NCBI GenBank assembly: GCA_964404825.1
Contig: CAYOLQ010000008.1
Location: 3,300 to 67,299 of the forward strand
Length of the DNA: 64,000 nucleotides
DNA from: JACJXF01 sp964404825
Lineage (GTDB): Bacteria; Bacteroidota; Bacteroidia; Bacteroidales; GCA-2748055
Direction: 5' to 3'
A program made the translations under genes and the position numbers. The notes under the pieces were generated by a model, which ran no database searches, was not told the DNA's origin, and saw only the letters and a list, made by a program, of their open reading frames with translations. Below are positions 44,631 through 53,302 of the stretch, piece by piece. Positions within the stretch are counted from its first letter, which is position 1, and the number at the start of each line of letters is the position of its first letter.

Positions 44631-46493
44631 CTATAGCCAGGGTCTATTTTGTTTAAGATTTTGATTTCTTTCCATTTCGTCAGACGGAATTTTAAATAAA
44701 TACATTCTTTGATAATCAAGTGGTGTCGCATTTAAAAATACTTCAGTATCTCTGGTACCATGAGTATCATAAAAAGCAAGACCTTGAGGGCTGGGATAAA
44801 TTTCTTCAAGTTGCCTCCATCTTCTGATATCGAAACCTATGTGACCTTCAGCATTAAGTTCAACTATTCTCTCTTGCTTAATTGCCTCAAAGAAATTATC
44901 TCTGGAACTGTATTTATCCGGAGCTAGGCCAGGCAAGTGTCCCCGAGTTCTGATTCTGTTAACAAGATCAACGAGTTCAGTGGAAGGGCCTTCAACTTCG
45001 TTCTTAGCTTCACAATACATTAAAAACACATCAGCAAGGCGCATTAGATAGAAATCCTGAGAACCATCAGTTCGCCCACCTGTGGCCTCCTGCTTTACCC
45101 ATTTCCGGTATATATAGCCCATATCTGAATCGTCATAGTCGATGTAACCTGAACTTTTGTCTCCCCACTTTAGTTCTACTATTCCAAGGGGAGGGAGGAG
45201 TCCCGTTGGATCAATCCATGAACACCTTTGTCCATCCCACATTATTGTGGATTTCATCCTCCAATCCCTTAACCCTCTGGCATTTGCGTCTGATGTATCC
45301 TTTTCGTAAGTAAGTGGGTTAATGGCTCCGTTTAACTCCGTTTCATCCTTTGAAAGCACTACAGGTGGAGCAAAGTCCCCTGTTTCAATAAGCTGGTAAC
45401 GATTAACCAGGTGGTGAGTAGGAGAATAAAAGACTTGCCCGTTTACAGTATGCCTGTTGCCAAACCCTCTTGTAAGCCAGTCTCCCTGGAATAGGTCTGG
45501 TCCTGCAAATTGTGCTGAAAAAATAATTTCAGAGGAGTATTCTGCCCCGGGTTGAAACAGGTGCCAATATGAAGGCAGATCATTAATATTGTAATTTTCG
45601 TTATCACCGTATGTATCCATTACTCCTTCTCCAAACAATGAAAGTCCGTAGTCATAAACTACTTTTTTAAAATCCCCGGCTGCCTCCGCGAAATAGGTTT
45701 CAGCTTCACTAACATCTTGTGTAAAACCTTCCAGTTCTGGCCATCCATATTTTTTCCAACTTGCCCAATATAGTTTAACTTTTCCTCTATAACCAAAGGC
45801 AGTTGCTTGAGTTGCACGTCCCCTTTCACCATCTGGAATTTCCGAGGGTAAAGGTAAAGTTATACATGCCGAGTCAAGGTCACGCAAAATATAGTCCTTA
45901 ACCTCAGTGATTGATTTTTGAGTTAAAGTATAGGCATCATCATTCCCATCAAGCACATAGTCATAGTAGGGCACATTTCCCCATAAGGTAATTAATCTGA
46001 AATAGGCTAAAGAGCGTAAAAAGTAGTTCTCGCCCCGAATTCTTCTCAATTCTGTTTTCTTAATTACATTATTCTCACTATCTATCATTTTATCGATATA
46101 TGATAAAACATAATTGGCCCTGTTAATTATACGGTAACAAAGTTTCCAGGTCATGCCGAAATTATCACCTATTCCACCACCGGCAAGAAAAGACCCTGTT
46201 GGTTCACTTTCACCAGTTTCATTATCAATCATTTCAAAAGAGTTTCTTAAATTCCGGTAACGTCCATACGGGCTCAGCCCATCATACATGTAGTCGAACC
46301 GGAACAAGAGCCGGGCTGAATTATACACACCATAGGTGGCAGTGAGTGCATCATCAGGACTTTGCCAAAAAAGGTCTGAGGATATTTCATCTCTTGGAAA
46401 TTGCTCCAATAAATCTTTCGTACAGGAAGAGAGAATAATTATTAACACAATCAAAGCTGCCAATTTTTTAAAATATCTCAATTCTTTGTTCAT
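44631..46493 (-). CDS. susD: SusD/RagB-family outer-membrane lipoprotein
   Basis: 620 residues with a lipobox (IILSSC, Cys24). It shows the SusD pattern: DLLEQFPRDEISSDLFWQSP near the front, DDALTATYGVYNSARLLFR, INRANYVLSYIDKM, RGENYFLRSLAYFRLITLWG for the TPR part, and the C-terminal SRDNFFEAIKQERIVELNAE, GHIGFDIRRW and YLFKIPSDEMERNQNLKQNR. SusD proteins sit as a lid on the SusC barrel and bind glycan on the cell surface. It follows SusC by 38 bases. The glycan bound cannot be read from the sequence. Confidence 0.95.
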   Translation of the reverse strand: MNKELRYFKKLAALIVLIIILSSCTKDLLEQFPRDEISSDLFWQSPDDALTATYGVYNSARLLFRFDYMYDGLSPYGRYRNLRNSFEMIDNETGESEPTGSFLAGGGIGDNFGMTWKLCYRIINRANYVLSYIDKMIDSENNVIKKTELRRIRGENYFLRSLAYFRLITLWGNVPYYDYVLDGNDDAYTLTQKSITEVKDYILRDLDSACITLPLPSEIPDGERGRATQATAFGYRGKVKLYWASWKKYGWPELEGFTQDVSEAETYFAEAAGDFKKVVYDYGLSLFGEGVMDTYGDNENYNINDLPSYWHLFQPGAEYSSEIIFSAQFAGPDLFQGDWLTRGFGNRHTVNGQVFYSPTHHLVNRYQLIETGDFAPPVVLSKDETELNGAINPLTYEKDTSDANARGLRDWRMKSTIMWDGQRCSWIDPTGLLPPLGIVELKWGDKSSGYIDYDDSDMGYIYRKWVKQEATGGRTDGSQDFYLMRLADVFLMYCEAKNEVEGPSTELVDLVNRIRTRGHLPGLAPDKYSSRDNFFEAIKQERIVELNAEGHIGFDIRRWRQLEEIYPSPQGLAFYDTHGTRDTEVFLNATPLDYQRMYLFKIPSDEMERNQNLKQNRPWL

Positions 46494-46531
46494 AATTCAG
46501 TATTTTGAAATTAAACCCTTTTTAAAGTATT

Positions 46532-49500
46532 CTAGAACTCAATGTTTGCACCAAAAGCATAGCTTTTAAGCAAGGGATAGAAATCATCTCCGCCAGTATC
46601 TTTTTCGGGATCTATTCCCTGCCACTTAGTGAAAGTTAACAGATTATCGGCTGTAAAATAGATTCTGAATTTACCCATGTTGAGTTTACTGGTCCAAACC
46701 TTAGGGAGTGTATATCCCAGCTGAACATTTTTCAGTCTTACAAACGATCTGTTTTGCAACCAGAAAGTTGAACTACTGCCGTTTCTTCCGCCATCCTCTC
46801 CGGCGGAAATAGTAAGCCGTGGCATGGTGGCATCCCGGTTATAATAGTTCCATGTATCGGTCCAATGAAACATAGAGTAATTAAACCTGTTATCACGCGG
46901 GTTTGTGGTAGTAAGGTTATCTCCCCAGAAGTCATATCTTCCAGCTGAGGCTAAAAAGAAACTTGTAAAGTCCAGACCCTTCCATGCCAGATTAAATGTC
47001 AAAGCTGAGTTAATGGTGGGTCTATTCTGCATTTTTTGTGGCATTGCAACCTGGTCTTCACCACCAATTCTTCCGTCACCATTTATATCCTTAAGTAAGA
47101 TATCTCCAGGAGCAACATAATTTGACTGATAGGCATTATTAATAATCTCATTCCAACTCTGCGCAATACCATTGTCCATATATGTATATATATATTGATA
47201 AGGCATATTAATAAACACATTATCGGGACTCAGATATTCGTTCCATTTTTCAAGACGGTTGAAGTTATAGGAGAAATTAAGGTTTGTGCCGATAAGGAAG
47301 TCCCCAAGTTTTTTGTTAAAATTGATAGTAGTCTCAACCCCTCTGTTTCGCAGGTTTCCCACGTTCACCCTAGGCGCCTGGTAACCAAAAAGAAAGTCTG
47401 ACAGATCAGAAGGTCTGATCATTCCTGTTGTTAAACGATCGTAATAATCCAGCTCAACATTGAAAAGGTTTTTAAAGAAACCCAGATCAAGACCCAAGTT
47501 AACTACCTTAGTTGACTCCCAGGAAAACCGGGGATCAATCATTTTTGAATAGCTGAAACCCTTAACGATCTGGTTGTTAAGTATATAATTTGTGGTTTCA
47601 AAAGTTTCCCTTTGTTCATATCTGCCAACTCCGGAGTTATTACCAAGTGATCCATAGGATACGCGAAATTTGGCATAGTTTACTGTACCTAGAAGTTCTT
47701 TGAAAAATGATTCTTCCGAGATTCTCCAACCTGCAGAAAAAGAAGGAAAAAATCCATATTCGTTACCCTTTGAGAACTTTGAAGAGCCATCGTACCTTGC
47801 ACTAAATTCAAGTAAATAACGATCTTTAAAATTATAATTGGCCCTTCCAATATAAGCGCGCAGGCCTTCAGCGCTGGAAGAACCTCCGCTTTCCTGGATG
47901 GTTGGCAGAGCAGCGCTTATTTCAAGTATATTTGGGTATAGCCGGTCCATGCGGCTTCCCGACAATTCTCTTTCATTCCAGTATTCTTCAGTATAGGCAA
48001 CCATTAATCCCAGGTTATGTCCTGTAAATATTTCTTTATTATAATTAACACGTGCCTGCAGGTTTGTTTTGTACTCAATTTCTATCTGGTTGCTAATTCC
48101 TGCATTATTACCAACAAGAATACTTACAATTTCGCCTGTCTGAAGATTATAGGTATTGGTAGGATCATTCCAATTACGGCTAAATTGATTTTCATATATC
48201 CCACCATAGTCAATTCTTGCTTCGAGTCCTTTAATTGGTTCCCAGATTCCATAAACGTTGCCGTTTAAACCCCCTTTCGATCTTTCGTTATGGCCAATTG
48301 AATATTCAGCCAACAGGTTTGAAGCCTGCCTGTTTTCTCCATAAGCCATGGCTCCGCCATACTGACCTGTTAAGGGATCGATTGGAGTTATACCAGGATT
48401 TGTATTTCTGATACCTGAACCTCCAATTCCATCACTCATCCCATACTCCATTTCTGACCATTGCCCGTCTATCTTGGTACCCACGGTAACATTATCCCTG
48501 ATTTTATATTCAAGATTTGTCCGGAAATTATACCGCTTAAAATTATTATTTATAACAACCCCACTCTGATCGGATAAACCTCCTGAAATAAAAAAGCTGA
48601 GTTTATCGCCACCTCCGGACGCCGAAATGCTATGGTTCTCCAGTAAACCGTTCTGGAATATAATATCGTACCAATCCGTATTTGGATAATGAACAGCATC
48701 TAGCATTCCTTTTGCCATCCATTCTTCAATTGAGCCCCACTGGTAAACAGATGCTTTATTTCCTGCATTTGCCCCGCGTATCTGCAGTGCCATAGTCCTG
48801 GGATAATTATCAAGGTTTTCGTAAAAATTGATTGGCTCTGTAATTGCATAGGAACCCGAATACCTTATTTTCGGCTTCGTATTTTTTCCGGATTTGGTAG
48901 TTATAAGAATAACTCCATTTGCAGCCCTTGAACCATAAACTGATGAAGAGGAGGCATCCTTTAAAACAGAAATGCTTTCAACATCGTTCATGTCAATCCT
49001 GTCAATATCCACATCAGGAATCCCGTCCACAACGATTAAAGGGTTGGCATTATTTACCGTCCCCAAACCGCGAATCAACAATTCAGTATTATTATTCCCA
49101 GGCATACCTGAACCCTGCCTTACTGAAAGCCCAGGAACCATTCCTGATAATGCAGTAGAAACATTTGCCAGGGAACGGCTGGTCAATTTTTCATCAAATT
49201 TCACATTACTGACAGCACCCGTCAGATTTACCTTTTTCATAGTTCCGTAACCAACCACAACAATTTCGTCCAATGATTGTAATTCTGGTATAAGTTTTAC
49301 ATCAATAATGCCTCTGTTACCTACATCAACAAATTCTTTCTGATATCCAATAAATGAAAATTCAAGAACTGCAGCTTCATCAGGTACATCAATTTTATAA
49401 TTGCCTTCAACATTCGAAATGGTTCCAACAGTAGCTCCCTGGACAAGAATAGATACTCCAGGCATTTTGACATCATTTTCATCAGTAACTGTGCCGGTTA

Positions 49501-49579
49501 TTGTTTTTTGAGCGCTGGCATATCCAAAAGATATGGCGCATATGCAAAACAATAAGAATTTTAAAACTGACTTATTCAT
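46532..49579 (-). CDS. susC: SusC/RagA-family TonB-dependent outer-membrane transporter
   Basis: 1015 residues from the ATG at 49579 (signal ICAISFGYASAQ); an 11-residue upstream extension is unlikely. A carboxypeptidase-regulatory-like domain follows (KTITGTVTDENDVKMPG, VSILVQGATVGTISNVEGNY), then the conserved SusC stretch LDEIVVVGYGTMKKVNLTGAV and plug (LIRGLGTVNNANPLIVVDG, RIDMNDVESISVLKDASSSS, VYGSRAANGVILITTKSGK), and the barrel ending FRIYFTADNLLTFTKWQGID and YPLLKSYAFGANIEF. SusC proteins import glycan oligomers with TonB energy. It is the first gene of a run of some thirteen genes down to 32341. A perfect minus-7 box lies just upstream (49610-49617). Confidence 0.96.
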   Translation of the reverse strand: MNKSVLKFLLFCICAISFGYASAQKTITGTVTDENDVKMPGVSILVQGATVGTISNVEGNYKIDVPDEAAVLEFSFIGYQKEFVDVGNRGIIDVKLIPELQSLDEIVVVGYGTMKKVNLTGAVSNVKFDEKLTSRSLANVSTALSGMVPGLSVRQGSGMPGNNNTELLIRGLGTVNNANPLIVVDGIPDVDIDRIDMNDVESISVLKDASSSSVYGSRAANGVILITTKSGKNTKPKIRYSGSYAITEPINFYENLDNYPRTMALQIRGANAGNKASVYQWGSIEEWMAKGMLDAVHYPNTDWYDIIFQNGLLENHSISASGGGDKLSFFISGGLSDQSGVVINNNFKRYNFRTNLEYKIRDNVTVGTKIDGQWSEMEYGMSDGIGGSGIRNTNPGITPIDPLTGQYGGAMAYGENRQASNLLAEYSIGHNERSKGGLNGNVYGIWEPIKGLEARIDYGGIYENQFSRNWNDPTNTYNLQTGEIVSILVGNNAGISNQIEIEYKTNLQARVNYNKEIFTGHNLGLMVAYTEEYWNERELSGSRMDRLYPNILEISAALPTIQESGGSSSAEGLRAYIGRANYNFKDRYLLEFSARYDGSSKFSKGNEYGFFPSFSAGWRISEESFFKELLGTVNYAKFRVSYGSLGNNSGVGRYEQRETFETTNYILNNQIVKGFSYSKMIDPRFSWESTKVVNLGLDLGFFKNLFNVELDYYDRLTTGMIRPSDLSDFLFGYQAPRVNVGNLRNRGVETTINFNKKLGDFLIGTNLNFSYNFNRLEKWNEYLSPDNVFINMPYQYIYTYMDNGIAQSWNEIINNAYQSNYVAPGDILLKDINGDGRIGGEDQVAMPQKMQNRPTINSALTFNLAWKGLDFTSFFLASAGRYDFWGDNLTTTNPRDNRFNYSMFHWTDTWNYYNRDATMPRLTISAGEDGGRNGSSSTFWLQNRSFVRLKNVQLGYTLPKVWTSKLNMGKFRIYFTADNLLTFTKWQGIDPEKDTGGDDFYPLLKSYAFGANIEF

Positions 49580-49609
49580 AGAGAGTAGAGTTAATAATTT
49601 AAACACATA

Positions 49610-49617
49610 CAAATATA
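49610..49617 (-). promoter_or_regulatory. Minus-7 box of the susC operon promoter
   Basis: On the minus strand it reads TATATTTG, a perfect TAnnTTTG box, about 30 bases before the susC ATG, giving a short leader. The minus-33 box is weak (a TTG 15 bases upstream), which would suit an activator-dependent promoter. Confidence 0.6.
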
Positions 49618-49660
49618 CCTTATTGAATTACGCAATTTATTATCAATATTGCCTTTGTTT

Positions 49661-49671
49661 TATAGTATATT
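49661..49671. promoter_or_regulatory. TATAGTATATT word upstream of susC
   Basis: An 11-base word found identically at 55487-55497 and 62950-62960 and, with one change, at 30709-30719. Here it lies about 45 bases upstream of the minus-7 box, where an AraC-type activator could bind. The AraC gene is the next gene upstream. Confidence 0.42.
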
Positions 49672-49878
49672 GATTGTTGGAAATGTCTGATAAGACATAT
49701 TCGTTAATAAACTATTTACGATAAATGCCGCATTCCACCTAATACCAGTATTTGATTTAAAAAATGCTGATATTTCAGTGCATGATGGTTATAAATAACC
49801 TGCACAAATGAATATGAGTCAGAATGCAAACTAATTCTGAAATTTATTGCTTAGAACAAAAAATGATACGAATAACTA

Positions 49879-50736
49879 TTAGACTAATTTTATTTCTTTC
49901 CTGTACTGACCTGGAGAGACCTTACATATTTCTTTAAACTGGTTATTAAAATGAGCAAGATTATTATAACCGGACTGATAACAAATATCTGAAATTGAAT
50001 GATCAGTATCCTGAAGAAGTTTACAGGCATAGCCAATGCGAACTTCCTTCAGGTAGCTGAATAGTGATTTTCCAGTGGCCCTATAGAAAAACCGGCAAAA
50101 CGCACTGGATGACATAAATGAAAGCTCAGCGACTTCCTCAAGATGAATCTTTTTCGTAAAGTTTACCATGATAAACTCATATATCCGGTTTAATTTGTCA
50201 CTATTTGTATTTTTTGTTTCATCAAGATATCCTGCTCGTGCCAGCACTTTACTATTCTCTGTTCTTATAAGAATTTCAAAAATTTCCAAAAGATATATTA
50301 GTCTCCTCAACCTGTTTGAGTTAAGCATTTTATGAAGGATGTACCCTATATCAATTATTTGTTCCCCGAAATATTGAATTCCCAGGCTTGATAACTTTAG
50401 CAGTTCAATAAGAGGTTGCAATTCCGGAGATTGAATAATGTTCAGTCTGAAGAAGTTTTCATGAAAATGAATGGTTATACATTCTGGAGATTTTCCCTGT
50501 GACACTCCTTTAACCTCCCAGCAGTGAGGAAGGTCTGGCCCAATAATTACAAAATCGCCGGGAGCAAAACTCTCAATGCTATCCCCGACAATTCTTGTTC
50601 CCCAGCCATTCACAATATAATTAATCTCAAAATTCCTATGTGAATGAATTTTATAGGTTTCAGGAGTCAACATCCCCCTTTTAACATTGAACGAGGTGCT
50701 GTCCGGAACAACTATTTGTGCCTTTAAATGATCCAA
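49879..50736 (-). CDS. AraC-family regulator, probable activator of the susC operon
   Basis: 285 residues. The start is a TTG at 50736: an in-frame TAA lies just upstream, and from this TTG the protein aligns residue for residue with the start of the paralogue at 63035. Residues about 15-95 are a cupin sensor (IHSHRNFEINYIVNGWGTRI, APGDFVIIGPDLPHCWEV). Residues about 185-283 are the double helix-turn-helix (KIHLEEVAELSFMSSSAFCR, FFYRATGKSLFSYLKEV, then RIGYACKLLQDTDHSISDIC and YNNLAHFNNQFKEICKVSPG). Located directly upstream of susC, it probably senses a sugar from the glycan. It uses no histidine-kinase domain, unlike hybrid two-component PUL regulators. Confidence 0.9.
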   Translation of the reverse strand: MDHLKAQIVVPDSTSFNVKRGMLTPETYKIHSHRNFEINYIVNGWGTRIVGDSIESFAPGDFVIIGPDLPHCWEVKGVSQGKSPECITIHFHENFFRLNIIQSPELQPLIELLKLSSLGIQYFGEQIIDIGYILHKMLNSNRLRRLIYLLEIFEILIRTENSKVLARAGYLDETKNTNSDKLNRIYEFIMVNFTKKIHLEEVAELSFMSSSAFCRFFYRATGKSLFSYLKEVRIGYACKLLQDTDHSISDICYQSGYNNLAHFNNQFKEICKVSPGQYRKEIKLV

Positions 50737-50930
50737 AATATTTTAGTTAGCGTTATTAAATCAATTATATAAGATGTATAAGTTGTTAAAATCAAGAATT
50801 AACTTTATATAATCTAGAATTAGTGTTTTACAGTCTAATTAGTCATTTGATTTTCAATTGTAATTTCAAATAATAGGAGTGGGATTGTATAGGATAATAA
50901 ATGGTCTATATTTATAAATATAAAGCTAAT

Positions 50931-53282
50931 TTACCTATCATTCTCTAATAACCATGCTAAGTTAAAAGTATAAACAATTTTCCCATCTGTAATATAAATT
51001 AGTCCATCAGGCGTCTGAACAGCTGACATATATCCAATTTCCTGACCTTTGGTCCGGCTCAGAATATTATCTCTTTGCCATGGTGCAGTGGTAATTATCT
51101 TTTCTTCTGACCCATTTACATCACTTATCACTCTTCTGTATTTCTCAGGCCATGTTTTCCCTTCATCGAAAGAAATCGCTGCATACAAGCCTTGAATGGT
51201 ATCAATTTTCCCTTCTGCGTTCTTGCCTGTTATACCAACATTTGCAAATCCGGAAAATAACAGGGGGACACTCCCCGAAAAGTCAGGATACTTGTCGGAA
51301 TATTCCAACCTCAAAAGGGTAAAGCGCTGTATTCCTTTAATAGAAGGAAATACAGAAGGCGAGCGTGTCCATGTATTGCCACCATCCGTGGAAATGCTCT
51401 GAGGTGCAAATCCTGAATAATATTTACTATCATCCCTTCCAATAGCCAGCAAATCCGGAATATTATCTTCGTTGGTATCGGCTATCTCAACAACCGCTGC
51501 ATGCAATCCCGCGATTCTGGATGTGTCTGCTGTATTAGAGGAATGGCCCCTTCTCTCCCATGTTTCACCACCGTCTGAGCTAATCACCAAACTTCCTGTT
51601 TGCGAAAAATCATCTGAAACATCATCTGAAACAAAAATTAGATCACCCCCGCTTGTCTGAAGCATATTTCCTTGCATAGAGCATCCATCGTTCAGAGCAT
51701 GATCGAGCTCCAGTACCATTTTTACAGGAGTCCAGGAAGCTCCGTTGTCGATGCTTTTTCTGTAACCCAAAGCCAACTTATCCCATCTTCCTGCGATCCC
51801 GATGCTTGCCATCTGATAAAGCACCAAATGATCATCAATACCTTTCTCAAGCCTTACCGAATTATTGAGCAGGTTTGAGCTATGCATATTCCGGTCCGTA
51901 GCTTTCAGAAACTCGGCTGGAGCTGTCCATTTTAAGGAACCATCCCCTTGTCTTACACCTCTGGAAGCAAGTAATGTGAGTTCGGGACCCATCTCATTTT
52001 CGCCCGAGAACCAGGATAGTAGAATATCACCATTTTCTGCCCATGCTAAAGTCGGTGAATGATTATGAGTATATAAAGGTCCCGTTAACAAAGGTTTTTT
52101 ATTAACAGGATCGAAACCGAACTGTACCAGTTGTTCCTTTGATCCGTAATGAGAACCGTCTGAAAGCATGGGAACAAGTTCATACAATGATGTCATTGAG
52201 TAAAATGGGCAATCACTATCCTTTTTCCAGGAATAACTGGCAGATGAAACATCATTTGCCCATGGATATATACCTTTTTCTGCTGCAGCCGTTTTCGTTA
52301 TAGCTTTATCAGCCGTTCTTACTAGTCTGAATCCAAGAAAATAATGTTTGTCGTTCAAAGCAGAACTCATTCTATTAGCCGAACGGGTATGCTGAACATG
52401 ATTATTATGACTTCCTCCCCTGCAAACTTTAAAATCCCCCAGCACGGGTCCAAGTGGATCAAGAGTATCCTGAGGATTATAGAGACCAAACCAGTCACTA
52501 ACCCATTCTTCTACTCCTCCGTGCATATCGCAAATGCCAAATTGATTTGGAAGACTATTGCCAATAGTAAGATCAGCATCTTTGATATTTGTTTTGCTTG
52601 GGTATACATCATCCACACCGGTACAATCATCAGGTCTGAATGTTACCCAGCTTCTGCAACCATTCGACCAGGTAAAAGGATAGGGCCATTGGTAGTTCAT
52701 CCGATTCATCTGAACGGAATCAAATGGATTCAGTGCATAGATATCCCCATTTATTCCATTGCTAAAAGGGGTTCTTGTTCCTGCTCTGGCAACATACTCC
52801 CATTCAGCTTCTGTGGGTAGCCGGTAATTATAATCAGGGTCTAATGTACTTAGCCAATCGGCATAAGCCTTAGCTTCTTCCCAACTAACGTAAACCAATG
52901 CTTCATTATCATTTTTTGAAAGGTCATAGGATTTTCCCCGCCATTCTTTATGACCAGGCTTGAATATCTCATATTGAGCGTTAGTAACTTCATATTTCAT
53001 CATTTCAAAATCCTGACTTAATATGATACGACGGACAGGAAATTCATCCTGGATATGGATCCCTCTCCAACCTTCCTCCATTCCTGCCACGATATACTTT
53101 GGATCTAAATCCGCTCCCATAACAAAGCTTCCGGAAGGAATTTTTACAAAATCGAAAGAAAGTTCTTTAATAATATCGACTCCGGGATTAAGAGATTGCC
53201 CGGCCAATTTTGTCGCATTAAAAATACTTAGAATTAGAGATCCCATTAAAAGGATATAAAAAAAACTAATAATTATTTTCAT
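50931..53282 (-). CDS. SUMF1-domain and sialidase-fold fusion protein
   Basis: 783 residues with a signal peptide (1-29). Residues about 45-322 form a SUMF1/formylglycine-generating-enzyme-type domain: DFVKIPSGSFVMGADLD, MKYEVTNAQYEIFKPGHKEW, YRLPTEAEWEYVARAGTRTP, GICDMHGGVEEWVSDWFGLY, RGGSHNNHVQHTRSANR. The reactive cysteines of true sulfatase-maturing FGE, which follow GGS (289-291), are replaced by His/Asn/Gln, so it is not a sulfatase activator. Residues about 400-783 form a sialidase-type propeller with Asp boxes SIDNGASWTPV, SSDGGETWERR, STDGGNTWTRS and SFDEGKTWPEK. The SUMF1 part may bind sugar or protein, while the propeller acts on the glycan. It follows the 630-residue propeller gene by 20 bases. 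Confidence 0.8.
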   Translation of the reverse strand: MKIIISFFYILLMGSLILSIFNATKLAGQSLNPGVDIIKELSFDFVKIPSGSFVMGADLDPKYIVAGMEEGWRGIHIQDEFPVRRIILSQDFEMMKYEVTNAQYEIFKPGHKEWRGKSYDLSKNDNEALVYVSWEEAKAYADWLSTLDPDYNYRLPTEAEWEYVARAGTRTPFSNGINGDIYALNPFDSVQMNRMNYQWPYPFTWSNGCRSWVTFRPDDCTGVDDVYPSKTNIKDADLTIGNSLPNQFGICDMHGGVEEWVSDWFGLYNPQDTLDPLGPVLGDFKVCRGGSHNNHVQHTRSANRMSSALNDKHYFLGFRLVRTADKAITKTAAAEKGIYPWANDVSSASYSWKKDSDCPFYSMTSLYELVPMLSDGSHYGSKEQLVQFGFDPVNKKPLLTGPLYTHNHSPTLAWAENGDILLSWFSGENEMGPELTLLASRGVRQGDGSLKWTAPAEFLKATDRNMHSSNLLNNSVRLEKGIDDHLVLYQMASIGIAGRWDKLALGYRKSIDNGASWTPVKMVLELDHALNDGCSMQGNMLQTSGGDLIFVSDDVSDDFSQTGSLVISSDGGETWERRGHSSNTADTSRIAGLHAAVVEIADTNEDNIPDLLAIGRDDSKYYSGFAPQSISTDGGNTWTRSPSVFPSIKGIQRFTLLRLEYSDKYPDFSGSVPLLFSGFANVGITGKNAEGKIDTIQGLYAAISFDEGKTWPEKYRRVISDVNGSEEKIITTAPWQRDNILSRTKGQEIGYMSAVQTPDGLIYITDGKIVYTFNLAWLLENDR

Positions 53283-53302
53283 ATTTATAAATTGGTTGGA
53301 GT

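Noticed and set aside
50931..53282. SUMF1 domain as the maturase for the three sulfatases
   Set aside because: The cysteines needed after GGS are missing, and the domain is exported and fused to a propeller.
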